DNA of 61,460 bases, from positions 1 to 61,460 of the forward strand of contig JBGZBU010000029.1 in NCBI GenBank assembly GCA_041844835.1, read 5' to 3'. The translations under genes were made by a program, and so were the position numbers. This document shows positions 52,423 to 60,894 of the stretch, piece by piece. Origin of the DNA: CAUUCX01 sp041844835 (GTDB lineage: Bacteria > Bacillota > Clostridia > Peptostreptococcales > Anaerovoracaceae). The notes below the pieces were generated by a model that worked only from the letters and a program-made list of their open reading frames with translations, had not been told where the DNA came from and did not search any database. Every line of letters starts with the position of its first letter. The stretch's first letter is position 1.

Positions 52423-53901
52423 TCATACATTTTGAGCGATGATTTTTCCGGCTATCGCACATTCCAGGCGCTTTTTGAACAGCTCACATCCATATTTGTA
52501 ATTGGAATTAATGCTTCCGCCCGAATGATATGAATTGGCAGCGCATCCTCCCGCGCAATAAAGCTGCGCCCAGCATTCAGCACAGTCATCGCGCGTAAAA
52601 ATATTGTTGTCTGCAAATTCAAGCATAATATCCCGATTAACGGCGCTTTCATCGACATTTCCGATGCGATATTTTTCATCGCCTGCGAATTGATGACACG
52701 GATAGATATCTCCTTGCGGCGTTATCGCAATATATTCGGTTCCGGATCCGCAGCCCGCAAGTTTTTTATGTACGCACGGTCCATTCTCAAAATCAAGCAT
52801 GTAATGATAAAATCGAAACGGATCTCCCTTTTTTATATACTCAAGACTAAGCATTGCAAGCCCCTCATATTGCTCGACCAATTTATTGAAATCATCATCC
52901 GTCAAACAGTACGGCTCATCGGAAGAACAGACTACCGGCTCCATGCTGATATCACGAAATCCGAGATCCAGCATATGTTTTATATCTTCGAGGAAATCCG
53001 CGTTTTCATGGGTATATGTCCCCCTTATGTAATACTCTCTGCTGCCCTTTCCGCTGTTTGCGTTTGCGATTCTCGCATCAACGAGTCTCCGGAATTTGGG
53101 AACAATCCTGTCATAACTTCCGCGTCCGCCAATGTCCATGCGTTTGCTGTCATGAACGAATTTGCGACCGTCAAGGCTGAGAACCACATTCACCATTTCG
53201 CGATTGGTAAAATCTATCACATCATCATCTATAAGCAACCCGTTGGTGGTAAGCGTAAAGCGAAAAATCTTCTTTTTTCTCCCGTTGCCGCCGTCATATC
53301 GAGATTCGAGCTGTCTGCCGTATGCAACGGTTTTTTTTACGACATCCCAGTTGAGCAGCGGTTCGCCGCCAAAAAAATCAACATCCAAATTGACATGATC
53401 GCCCGAGTGCTCAACCAAAAAATCCAACGCTTTTTTCGCCATGTCCAGGCTCATCAGCGCATCGGCACCCTTGTATTTTCCCTGAGCCGCGAAACAGTAT
53501 TCACAGTTAAGATTGCATGAATGCGCCACATGCAGGCAAACAGCTTTGAGCGAATCTCCCGACAAGCAGGCGGCGCGCCTTTTTTCCCGCTGCATTTCGG
53601 CGGTCTCCCTGAGAACCGCAGAATAGACATCATCGGAAAAAAGCTGATTGTTTTCTATCAAATACTCCACGCCGTCGATGTACTCGGCAAGCTCGAAATC
53701 GGAATCGGGCAGCGGCACGGGTCGAATATCTCCGTTCTTTATCATCAGGGCAATTTCCCCCGCACGATAACAGGCGCCGCCCTCTATCGCAAGCTTATAT
53801 GCCAAAACCAATCCGTATGCATAATCGTCCATCAAATGAATGGAACCGCTCGCCGAATCGATCACTATGTTATATTCTTTAAATTTGTATGCATGTACCA
53901 A
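52423..53901 (-). CDS. scfB: SCIFF-type thioether-forming radical SAM/SPASM peptide maturase
   Basis: 492 residues. An N-terminal RiPP-recognition-like region (1-110), then the radical SAM CxxxCxxC in HSCNLNCEYCFAAQGKY (about 125), followed by a SPASM domain with cluster cysteines (CGSGTEYIAITPQGDIYPC, CAECWAQLYCAGGCAAN). The SPASM region and size match SCIFF maturases, which cross-link six-Cys peptides in Clostridia. A TTG at 53901 with GGGAG 8 bases upstream gives the family-like start (VHAYKFKEYNIVIDS). It lies 26 bases after hisK, as the last gene of the histidine run. No Cys-rich precursor gene is visible next to it. Confidence 0.9.
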   Translation of the reverse strand: MVHAYKFKEYNIVIDSASGSIHLMDDYAYGLVLAYKLAIEGGACYRAGEIALMIKNGDIRPVPLPDSDFELAEYIDGVEYLIENNQLFSDDVYSAVLRETAEMQREKRRAACLSGDSLKAVCLHVAHSCNLNCEYCFAAQGKYKGADALMSLDMAKKALDFLVEHSGDHVNLDVDFFGGEPLLNWDVVKKTVAYGRQLESRYDGGNGRKKKIFRFTLTTNGLLIDDDVIDFTNREMVNVVLSLDGRKFVHDSKRMDIGGRGSYDRIVPKFRRLVDARIANANSGKGSREYYIRGTYTHENADFLEDIKHMLDLGFRDISMEPVVCSSDEPYCLTDDDFNKLVEQYEGLAMLSLEYIKKGDPFRFYHYMLDFENGPCVHKKLAGCGSGTEYIAITPQGDIYPCHQFAGDEKYRIGNVDESAVNRDIMLEFADNNIFTRDDCAECWAQLYCAGGCAANSYHSGGSINSNYKYGCELFKKRLECAIAGKIIAQNV

Positions 53902-53927
53902 TTTTTATTCTCCCGCTCTCACGATTT

Positions 53928-54845
53928 TTATATCTTTATCCGCTCAAGAAATGCCGTGTTTTTCCCGCCGGGCAAAGGTGAAACGTTGTTTCCGCCTAGG
54001 CTGCCGTTTCCGCTGCGGCTGCCGCGCAAGACAAAAATTTCTGAAGCCCCGGCATCTTTTGCAAGCCTGAGAGCATCCTCATATCCAAAATCTATCGAGG
54101 ATATATCATGCGAATCGGAATTAATCATAATCCGAAATCCGCACTCAAGAATCTTTGACAGAAAATCAATGCGAGGATAGAAATAATCACGATATCCCCT
54201 GAAAACCCCTCCTGTATTTATTTCAAACAAAAGCTCGGGGCGCATTGATTTAATACGTTTTATCGCATCCATCCCCATCTCTTTGTACATGACGGAGTCC
54301 TCGTCAAAGATCGCATTGCCGCCGTTCAGCTTTGCAATCAAGTCGAAATGAGCGACTATATCCGCCGGCGCGCGCTCGGCGGCTGCCACAACCCGTTTGT
54401 AAAACTCTTCCACCATTGCCATGGAATCACCCATGAAAACATCACTGATGCATTTTTTCAACTCGGCGCATGTGTAATCCACGGAATAATATCTATCCCC
54501 GTCACGAATTTGATGAACCGCCGATATTGCATATTCATAATCTGAAATGTCGAAATATTCCCCGGCAACCGCTTCGGTATCCATGTCCCACTCAATTCCG
54601 CTTATTATTTCGATTCTGTTTTTGAATTCTTCCTTGAGACTGCATATTTCATTTTTATATGCGGGAATATCCGATTCCTTTATCGAATAATCGTCCTCAA
54701 ACCCCAGCGGCGAATGAACCGTGAATCCCAGAGAAGCAAGCCTCTTTTCGACAGCGGATAAAACCATTTCCCTTGCCGTATTTTTGCCGTCGCAAAAAAC
54801 CGTATGTGTGTGTGCATTGGAAATCATCCCGGTGATCCCTGGCAT
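53928..54845 (-). CDS. hisK: Histidinol-phosphatase, PHP family (HisK)
   Basis: 305 residues. PHP fold with the first metal motif NAHTHTVFCDG, then GIEWDMD, HFDLI and the late INSDSHDISSIDFG. Removes phosphate from L-histidinol phosphate, the step missing from the single-domain HisB here. The ATG at 54845 has GAGGAGG upstream; an in-frame start at 54899 would overlap hisIE. 19 bases after hisIE, in a complete biosynthetic cluster, which supports HisK over other PHP phosphatases. Confidence 0.9.
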   Translation of the reverse strand: MPGITGMISNAHTHTVFCDGKNTAREMVLSAVEKRLASLGFTVHSPLGFEDDYSIKESDIPAYKNEICSLKEEFKNRIEIISGIEWDMDTEAVAGEYFDISDYEYAISAVHQIRDGDRYYSVDYTCAELKKCISDVFMGDSMAMVEEFYKRVVAAAERAPADIVAHFDLIAKLNGGNAIFDEDSVMYKEMGMDAIKRIKSMRPELLFEINTGGVFRGYRDYFYPRIDFLSKILECGFRIMINSDSHDISSIDFGYEDALRLAKDAGASEIFVLRGSRSGNGSLGGNNVSPLPGGKNTAFLERIKI

Positions 54846-54864
54846 ATGCCCTCCTCTGACGCGC

Positions 54865-55542
54865 CTAACGCATCTTTTTCTGCTTTTCTTTGCTTTCAAT
54901 TATGTGCCGGCTTGCAAGCTCCCTTTTTATATCTTCCGGACTTATCCCCATTTCAATCATCAGCACAAGTACATGATAATACAAATCAGCTATTTCATAA
55001 ACCGTATTTGCTCTGTCATTATCCTTTGCGGAAATTACGACTTCGGTACACTCTTCGCCCACCTTTTTCAATATCTTATCCACACCGCTCTCAAAAAGAT
55101 AGCTTGTGTAAGAACCCTCTTTTGGTGATGTTTTTCTGCCGACCAGCATCTCATGAAGCTCATCTGCGGAGAATTCTTTCCGCTTGGTAAAAGAACCGTC
55201 TGCGGACATAAGCGGGTTGTGGAAGCAACTCTCGGCTCCGGTATGGCACGCAGGGCCCGTTTTGTCCACTTTTATCAAAAGAGCATCCCTGTCGCAGTCA
55301 AGCGCTACCTCCCTCACACATTGGATATTGCCCGACGTTTCACCTTTGCGCCAAAGCGCCTTCCGGCTTCTGCTGTAAAAACATGTTCGCCCCTCATCAA
55401 GAGTAATCTCGAGCGCCTGCCTGTTCATATATGCAAGCGTCAAAACCTCCATGCTTACAGCGTCCTGCACCACAGCCGGAATCAACCCGTCGGCACCATA
55501 TTTTATTTCATCAAGCATATCCCGATCAACTATCTTTTGCAT
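54865..55542 (-). CDS. hisI: Phosphoribosyl-AMP cyclohydrolase / phosphoribosyl-ATP pyrophosphatase (HisIE)
   Basis: 225-residue fusion. HisI domain (1-115) with zinc/catalytic segments LAYMNRQALE, WRKGETSGN, DCDRDALL and GPACHTGAESCF. HisE domain (about 125-215) with KVGEECTEVVI and EIADLYYHVLVLM. Catalyses steps 2 and 3 of histidine synthesis. Starts at ATG 55542 (AAAGG upstream). After hisF by 14 bases. Confidence 0.95.
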   Translation of the reverse strand: MQKIVDRDMLDEIKYGADGLIPAVVQDAVSMEVLTLAYMNRQALEITLDEGRTCFYSRSRKALWRKGETSGNIQCVREVALDCDRDALLIKVDKTGPACHTGAESCFHNPLMSADGSFTKRKEFSADELHEMLVGRKTSPKEGSYTSYLFESGVDKILKKVGEECTEVVISAKDNDRANTVYEIADLYYHVLVLMIEMGISPEDIKRELASRHIIESKEKQKKMR

Positions 55543-55556
55543 ATTTAAACCTTTCA

Positions 55557-56312
55557 CTAAATGTTGACATTGACACCGTTTTCATAAAGATAACGTTTCA
55601 ATTCAGCTATATCGATCTCTTTGTAGTGGAAAACCGATGCCGCAAGCCCCGTCTGCGCATATCCGAGTTTGAAAACCTCAAGAAAATCCTCCATTTTCCC
55701 GGCGCCGCCGCTTGCAACTATCGGCACGCTCACCGCCTCGGACACGGCTTTGAGCAACGGAATATCGTAGCCTTCCTTCATGCCGTCGGTATCAATACTG
55801 TTTACAACTAATTCTCCCGCGCCGTCCGCCACACATTTTTTTGCATGCTCTATCGCATCGATGCCCGTATCAATCTGCCCGGCCCCTTTAAAAACATGAT
55901 ATTTCCCGTCAACTTTTTTTACGTCCATAGACATTATAACGCGTTCGCTGCCATATTTCTTGGAAACCTGTGAAATCAAATCCGGATTTGTGATGGCTCC
56001 GGTATTGATAGATACTTTAGCAGCTCCATATTCGATCGCCCTGTCGAAATCTTCAACAGTTGCAATTCCGCCGCCCACAACAAGCGGTATGCTCGTCACC
56101 GCAGCGACCTTTTCAAGCAGCTCCGTAAATATATTTTTCCCTTGTACCGTAGCGGCAATATCATAGAAAACCAATTCATCCGCACTGCTTTCATTATAAT
56201 ATTTTGCAAGCTCCACGGGATCAGCCACATCCTTTATCCCCTCGAACTGCACACCCTTTACAACTTTTCCATCTTTTATATCCATACACGGTATTATTTT
56301 TTTCACTGACAT
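55557..56312 (-). CDS. hisF: Imidazole glycerol phosphate synthase cyclase subunit HisF
   Basis: 251-residue (beta/alpha)8 barrel. It has IIPCMDIKDGKVVKG with catalytic Asp, DELVFYDI, PLVVGGGI, NSIDTDGMKEGYD (catalytic Asp) and IVASGGAGKME. Converts PRFAR plus ammonia to imidazole glycerol phosphate and AICAR. The glutaminase partner HisH is not encoded between hisB and hisA or elsewhere in the window. At the HisH-facing rim, the usual ADKVSIN reads AAKVSIN, losing the aspartate (D98 in Thermotoga numbering, from memory) that contacts HisH. ATG at 56312 has AAGGAGG upstream. Confidence 0.95.
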   Translation of the reverse strand: MSVKKIIPCMDIKDGKVVKGVQFEGIKDVADPVELAKYYNESSADELVFYDIAATVQGKNIFTELLEKVAAVTSIPLVVGGGIATVEDFDRAIEYGAAKVSINTGAITNPDLISQVSKKYGSERVIMSMDVKKVDGKYHVFKGAGQIDTGIDAIEHAKKCVADGAGELVVNSIDTDGMKEGYDIPLLKAVSEAVSVPIVASGGAGKMEDFLEVFKLGYAQTGLAASVFHYKEIDIAELKRYLYENGVNVNI

Positions 56313-56391
56313 ATTTCCCTCCTTAAACACTAAAGCACCATATTTCCGATTACTTTTCAGGCTGCCTTTGCAAAACAGCTGCCTGGACGCG

Positions 56392-57153
56392 TCAATGCCT
56401 GCAAAGCGCCATTACCCGCCCAAGATCCAGCCTGCCCTCGTACAAGGCCTTACCTATTATCACTCCGTAAAGTCCAAGGGCCATGAGCGTTTCAATCTCC
56501 GATTCAAACGTAACGCCGCCGGAAGCGATCACATTAAACGGCTTTTCTCCACGCTTGCCGTCCCCGGGGCGCTCAAGTTTGTGCAGCTCTTCATAAAGCG
56601 CAATATTTGTACCTGCAAGCATTCCGTCCTTTGAAATATCCGTATAAATGAGCGTCTCAACGCCCATGTCTCTCATTTTCTTCGCAAATTCCATGCCGTC
56701 AAGACTTGTAGTCTCCTGCCAGCCCTGAACCGCAGCAAGTCCGTTTTTCGCATCGATTGAAACGGCAATTGCGCTTCCGAACTCGCGAACCGATTCAGCA
56801 ACAAAATCCGGATTTCTGACAGCGGCGGTACCCAATATTACGCGATCGACGCCCGCATCAAGCATGCGTTCAATTCTTTCTCTGTCACGTATTCCGCCCC
56901 CTACTTCCACAAAGAAATTTCCTCTTTTCGCTATAGCCTCGATTACGGGAAAGTTGACCGGGGAGCCCTCTCTTGCGCCGTCCAGATCCACAAGATGCAC
57001 ATTTTTCACTCCCGCCTCAATAAATTTATCAGCCATTTTCAGAGGATTTCTCTCATAGATATTTACTCTTCCGTAATCCCCCTCGGACAGCCGCACCGCC
57101 TCTCCGCCCAATATGTCTATCGCCGGATAAACCTGTATTTTTTGCTCACCCAT
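56392..57153 (-). CDS. hisA: ProFAR isomerase HisA
   Basis: 253 residues, a (beta/alpha)8 isomerase of the HisA/HisF superfamily. Catalytic Asp in VYPAIDILGGEAVRL, VGGGIRDR, LGTAAVRN, YTDISKDGML (second Asp) and VIASGGVTFE. It sits 3 bases after hisB, where hisH usually intervenes, and 79 bases before hisF. Confidence 0.95.
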   Translation of the reverse strand: MGEQKIQVYPAIDILGGEAVRLSEGDYGRVNIYERNPLKMADKFIEAGVKNVHLVDLDGAREGSPVNFPVIEAIAKRGNFFVEVGGGIRDRERIERMLDAGVDRVILGTAAVRNPDFVAESVREFGSAIAVSIDAKNGLAAVQGWQETTSLDGMEFAKKMRDMGVETLIYTDISKDGMLAGTNIALYEELHKLERPGDGKRGEKPFNVIASGGVTFESEIETLMALGLYGVIIGKALYEGRLDLGRVMALCRH

Positions 57154-57156
57154 TTA

Positions 57157-57744
57157 TTATAAAACTCCCTTCGTAGACGGTATCGCTCCCTGCAGGCGGG
57201 GATCATCCGAAATTGCTGCGCGCACGGCTCTGCCCAGCCCTTTAAAACAGGCTTCAACTATATGATGCCCGTTTTTGCCTGCAATCTTCTTTGCATGAAG
57301 TGTCAGTCCCACTGTTCTGGTAAAAGCCGTCAAGAATTCTTCCACCAGTTCGCTCGGGAAATCGCCTATTCTTTCAACAGGAATCTCAAGATCATAAGCA
57401 AGATACGCCCGCCCGCTGAAATCCAGAGCGACCAGAACCAACGCCTCGTCCATAGGAAGATAGCAGCTTCCGTATCTTGCAATTCCGCTTTTATCTCCGA
57501 GCGCTTCAGAAAATGCCTGTCCCAAAACAATTCCGATATCTTCCACACTGTGATGATAATCCACATCGACATCTCCTTTGCAGGACAGCTTTAAATCGCA
57601 TAATGATTGTGCTGCAAACAGTGTCAGCATGTGATCAAAAAAACCGTTCCCCGATTTTATATCCGCCCTGCCATTGCCGTCCAGGTTCAGTTTCAAACTT
57701 ATATCCGTTTCCGCCGTTTTTCTTTTTACTTCTGAAATCCTCAT
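57157..57744 (-). CDS. hisB: Imidazoleglycerol-phosphate dehydratase HisB
   Basis: 195-residue single-domain IGPD. Metal-binding HHSVEDIGIVLGQAF and HHIVEACFK-type segments, GNGFFDHML, LHAKKIAGKNGH. No N-terminal phosphatase domain, so the HisK PHP phosphatase supplies the later step. GAGGTG precedes the ATG at 57744. 45 bases after hisC. Confidence 0.96.
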   Translation of the reverse strand: MRISEVKRKTAETDISLKLNLDGNGRADIKSGNGFFDHMLTLFAAQSLCDLKLSCKGDVDVDYHHSVEDIGIVLGQAFSEALGDKSGIARYGSCYLPMDEALVLVALDFSGRAYLAYDLEIPVERIGDFPSELVEEFLTAFTRTVGLTLHAKKIAGKNGHHIVEACFKGLGRAVRAAISDDPRLQGAIPSTKGVL

Positions 57745-57789
57745 TTTTTCACCTCAAATGTATTCATAAAAATCGCAATATTCCCGAAA

Positions 57790-58869
57790 TCAATTCATTA
57801 TATCGGCAATTGCAGCTTTCAATATATCCATTTCTTCCTTTGTTCCTATAGTGATTCTCAGGAATTTATCAACTCTTTCATTTTTGAAATATCTTACCAT
57901 AATATTCCGCTTATTCAGCTCATTGAACAATTCTTCCGCTCCAATACCGGAAGGGCTGGCAAATACGAAATTGGATTCGGACGGCAAAATATGAAAATCA
58001 TATGATTTTAAAAATTTCGCAAAATCCGATCTGTTTTTTTTGATTTCAGTTATGCGCTCCTCATAATAGCCCCAATCTGCAAGCGCCGCTTCGGCTGCTG
58101 CAAGGGCGATCGAATTCACATTGTAGGGGTTGAATGAATACTTCATCAAAGCCAAATCGCCAATCAGTTCTTCATTCCCGACCGCATACCCGACGCGCAT
58201 TCCGGCAAGAGAAGCGCTTTTTGAAAATGTTCTTACAATCAATAAATTGTCATATTCTCCAACCAAGTTGACCGCACTGTTTTTCTTGTCGGAAAAATCC
58301 ATATATGCCTCGTCAATGATCACTATATTGTCGGGATTTTTTCTGAGGATTCGCTCTATTTCCGAAATTGAAAGTATCATCCCCGTCGGTGCATTCGGAT
58401 TTGCAATCACAATGCTCCCGCCTGCATCAAAATATTCTTCCGCAGCAATGCTGTAATCGCATTGCAAGGCTTTCATATCTGCAGTCGCACCGAATATTCC
58501 TGCAAAAACCTTATAAAATCCGTAGCTGATATCCGGGAAAACCAATTTGCCTCCCGCAGCATATGCCATGACGGCAAATGCCAGAATTTCATCCGACCCG
58601 TTTGCCGGCAAGATATTTCGCTCATCAAAATATCCGCATGTCTCCGCCTGGAGATGAGAGGCAATTGCGCGTCTCAGTGAAAGCGCCTCGGGATCGGGAT
58701 ACTTATTGAGATTTCTCCCGAGCCTTTCCTCGGATATTCTGCTTAGGACTTTCGGCGACGGGGAGTACGGAGATTCGTTAGTGTTCAGCTTTATTACGTC
58801 ACCGCTGCGCTGTTCGCCCGGCACATATGGCTCCAGCCTTTCATATTTATCAAGCAAAAATTTACTCAT
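57790..58869 (-). CDS. hisC: Histidinol-phosphate aminotransferase HisC
   Basis: 359-residue fold-type I PLP aminotransferase. Substrate arm YVPGEQRSGDVIKLNTNESPY, NANAPTG-type segment IANPNAPTGM, IDEAYMDFSDK, and PLP Lys in VRTFSKSASLAGMRVGY. The ATG at 58869 overlaps hisD by 8 bases and follows GGTGA; an upstream GTG at 58881 is possible. Follows hisD in the operon. Confidence 0.94.
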   Translation of the reverse strand: MSKFLLDKYERLEPYVPGEQRSGDVIKLNTNESPYSPSPKVLSRISEERLGRNLNKYPDPEALSLRRAIASHLQAETCGYFDERNILPANGSDEILAFAVMAYAAGGKLVFPDISYGFYKVFAGIFGATADMKALQCDYSIAAEEYFDAGGSIVIANPNAPTGMILSISEIERILRKNPDNIVIIDEAYMDFSDKKNSAVNLVGEYDNLLIVRTFSKSASLAGMRVGYAVGNEELIGDLALMKYSFNPYNVNSIALAAAEAALADWGYYEERITEIKKNRSDFAKFLKSYDFHILPSESNFVFASPSGIGAEELFNELNKRNIMVRYFKNERVDKFLRITIGTKEEMDILKAAIADIMN

Positions 58870-60217
58870 TTCTTTCACCAATCCTTATTGCAACCGCATT
58901 TCCGTGTGCATCAAGCCCCTCCGAAGCGGCAAACTCCATAACGGATTCTCCTACATCGAAAAGAGAATCTTTTGAAAAATATATATACGAACTCCTCTTT
59001 AAAAAATCGTACACTGAAAGCGGCGAACTGAACCTTGCCGTGCCGCTCGTGGGCAGGGTGTGATTCGGACCCGCGATATAATCTCCAAGCGCCTCGGGAG
59101 TGTATTCACCAAGAAAAATTGATCCTGCGTTTTTAATTTCGTCCATTATTTCAAAAGGAGCTGCGCACATTATTTCAAGATGCTCGGGCGCGAGTTCATT
59201 TGCAATTTCCGTCGCTGCTTTAAGATCGTCCACAAGTATTATGCGTCCCTTATTTTCAATTGAAGCCGCTGCGATATCGGCTCGAGGCAATTTGCCGAGC
59301 TGTATTTGCAGTTCCCTTGAAACCTGCTTTGCAAATTCCGCACTATCGGTAATCAGAATCGCAGATGCCATTTTGTCATGCTCCGCCTGCGACAGCATGT
59401 CGGCAGCCGCAAATGCCGGATTCGCCGTGCCGTCTGCGATTATGAGGATTTCCGATGGTCCCGCAATCATATCGATGTCAACATTTCCGAATACCAGTTT
59501 TTTCGCTGTTGCCACATATATATTCCCCGGGCCCACGATTTTATCGACGCGGGGGACCGTGTCAGTCCCGTATGCAAGAGCCGCTACAGCCTGAGCGCCG
59601 CCTATTTTGAATATGCGATGCACTCCTGCAATTTTTGCGGCGACGAGCACCGCATCACTGAGGTGTCCCGCCTCATCCGGGGGAGACACCATTATAATCT
59701 CCGCAACCCCGGCAATTTTTGCAGGAATTGCGCTCATAAGCACTGTTGAGGGATATGCCGCAGTCCCGCCGGGCACATATATTCCCGCCCGTTCGACAGG
59801 AAGCACTCGCTGTCCGATTCTGGTGCCGCCTTTTTCCTCTATCTGAAAACTTTTTATCTCCTGATTCTTGTGATATTCTTCAATGCGCTTTGCCGCAAGC
59901 TTTATGGTTTCGATTAAACTCGGATTTTCCGCAGATAAACGCTCATATGCTTCCGTCATTTCGGCTTCCGTAACCTCCATCCCGCTGCAAACGGCGTCAA
60001 ACACCCGTCCCGTCCCGTTTCCTCCGTCAAATTTCATCGTATATTCAAGCACCGCCACATCTCCCCGCCGACGCACATCCGAAATGATTTCAAAAACCGC
60101 ATCCTCAATTTTCGCAAGCTCCTCGGCACTTTCATCATGAGCGCCCCTAACGGACTTCATTACCGCTTTTATGAGTTCTTTCTCTTTTTTCCCTCTACAA
60201 TCAATTTCTCTAATCAT
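58862..60217 (-). CDS. hisD: Histidinol dehydrogenase HisD
   Basis: 451 residues, oxidising L-histidinol to histidine with two NAD+. Zn-enzyme signature region: VDKIVGPGNIYVATAKKLV, DMIAGPSEILI, DMLSQAEHDKMA, and catalytic Glu/His region AGPNHTLPTSG. The ATG at 60217 is preferred over one two codons upstream because GGAGA lies at workable spacing. 44 bases after hisG. Confidence 0.96.
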   Translation of the reverse strand: MIREIDCRGKKEKELIKAVMKSVRGAHDESAEELAKIEDAVFEIISDVRRRGDVAVLEYTMKFDGGNGTGRVFDAVCSGMEVTEAEMTEAYERLSAENPSLIETIKLAAKRIEEYHKNQEIKSFQIEEKGGTRIGQRVLPVERAGIYVPGGTAAYPSTVLMSAIPAKIAGVAEIIMVSPPDEAGHLSDAVLVAAKIAGVHRIFKIGGAQAVAALAYGTDTVPRVDKIVGPGNIYVATAKKLVFGNVDIDMIAGPSEILIIADGTANPAFAAADMLSQAEHDKMASAILITDSAEFAKQVSRELQIQLGKLPRADIAAASIENKGRIILVDDLKAATEIANELAPEHLEIMCAAPFEIMDEIKNAGSIFLGEYTPEALGDYIAGPNHTLPTSGTARFSSPLSVYDFLKRSSYIYFSKDSLFDVGESVMEFAASEGLDAHGNAVAIRIGERNE

Positions 60218-60261
60218 TGGCATTCTCCATATAAGACCGACATTACACGCATCCGACTGAA

Positions 60262-60894
60262 TTACGGGGTTGCGGGCACCGCGCCGCCGAGCGCCGCATA
60301 AACGGCGTCAATCTCCCGCTGTTTGAATTTATAAGCGCTCCGATTCGCAATAAGTCTTGCGCTGATCGGCATTATTATTTCTCTGACTTCCAAATTGTTT
60401 TCCCTCAGCGTGGTTCCCGTTTCGACAATGTCCACGATAACATCCGACAATCCCAGTATCGGAGCAACTTCTATCGATCCGCTGAGCTTGATTATTTCGA
60501 TATCTCTGTCCTTGCCGAGATAGTAATTCATAGCAATACTTGGAAACTTTGTTGCAACGCGCAGTACCCTGCCGGGCTCTTCAACATAATTGCAGGGAGC
60601 GGCCACGCACATATTGCATTTTCCGATATCCAAATCCGCCAGCTCATATATTTCATAATTGCCCTCTGCCAAAACATCCTTACCAGCAACGCCCAAATCT
60701 GCCGCGCCTTTTTGCACATAAATCGCCACATCTGAGGGTTTTACAAGCATATATCGAACCCCTTTGTCTTCATTTTCCAGTATCAGTTTGCGCTTTGCAT
60801 CTTTCATCCCGTCACAATCATAACCTATTTTTTCGAGCATTTCATAGACGGAATTCCCAAGTCTCCCTTTCGGCAAGGCTATATTCAGCATCAT
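60262..60894 (-). CDS. hisG: ATP phosphoribosyltransferase catalytic subunit, short form (HisG-S)
   Basis: 211 residues, the short HisG that lacks the C-terminal regulatory domain and works with HisZ. Segments IALPKGRLGNSV, VKPSDVAIYVQKGAADLGVAGKD and SDVIVDIVETGTTLRENNL are typical. First committed step of histidine synthesis. Overlaps the hisZ stop (ATG at 60894, hisZ TGA at 60891-60893), so the two subunits are translationally coupled. Confidence 0.95.
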   Translation of the reverse strand: MMLNIALPKGRLGNSVYEMLEKIGYDCDGMKDAKRKLILENEDKGVRYMLVKPSDVAIYVQKGAADLGVAGKDVLAEGNYEIYELADLDIGKCNMCVAAPCNYVEEPGRVLRVATKFPSIAMNYYLGKDRDIEIIKLSGSIEVAPILGLSDVIVDIVETGTTLRENNLEVREIIMPISARLIANRSAYKFKQREIDAVYAALGGAVPATP

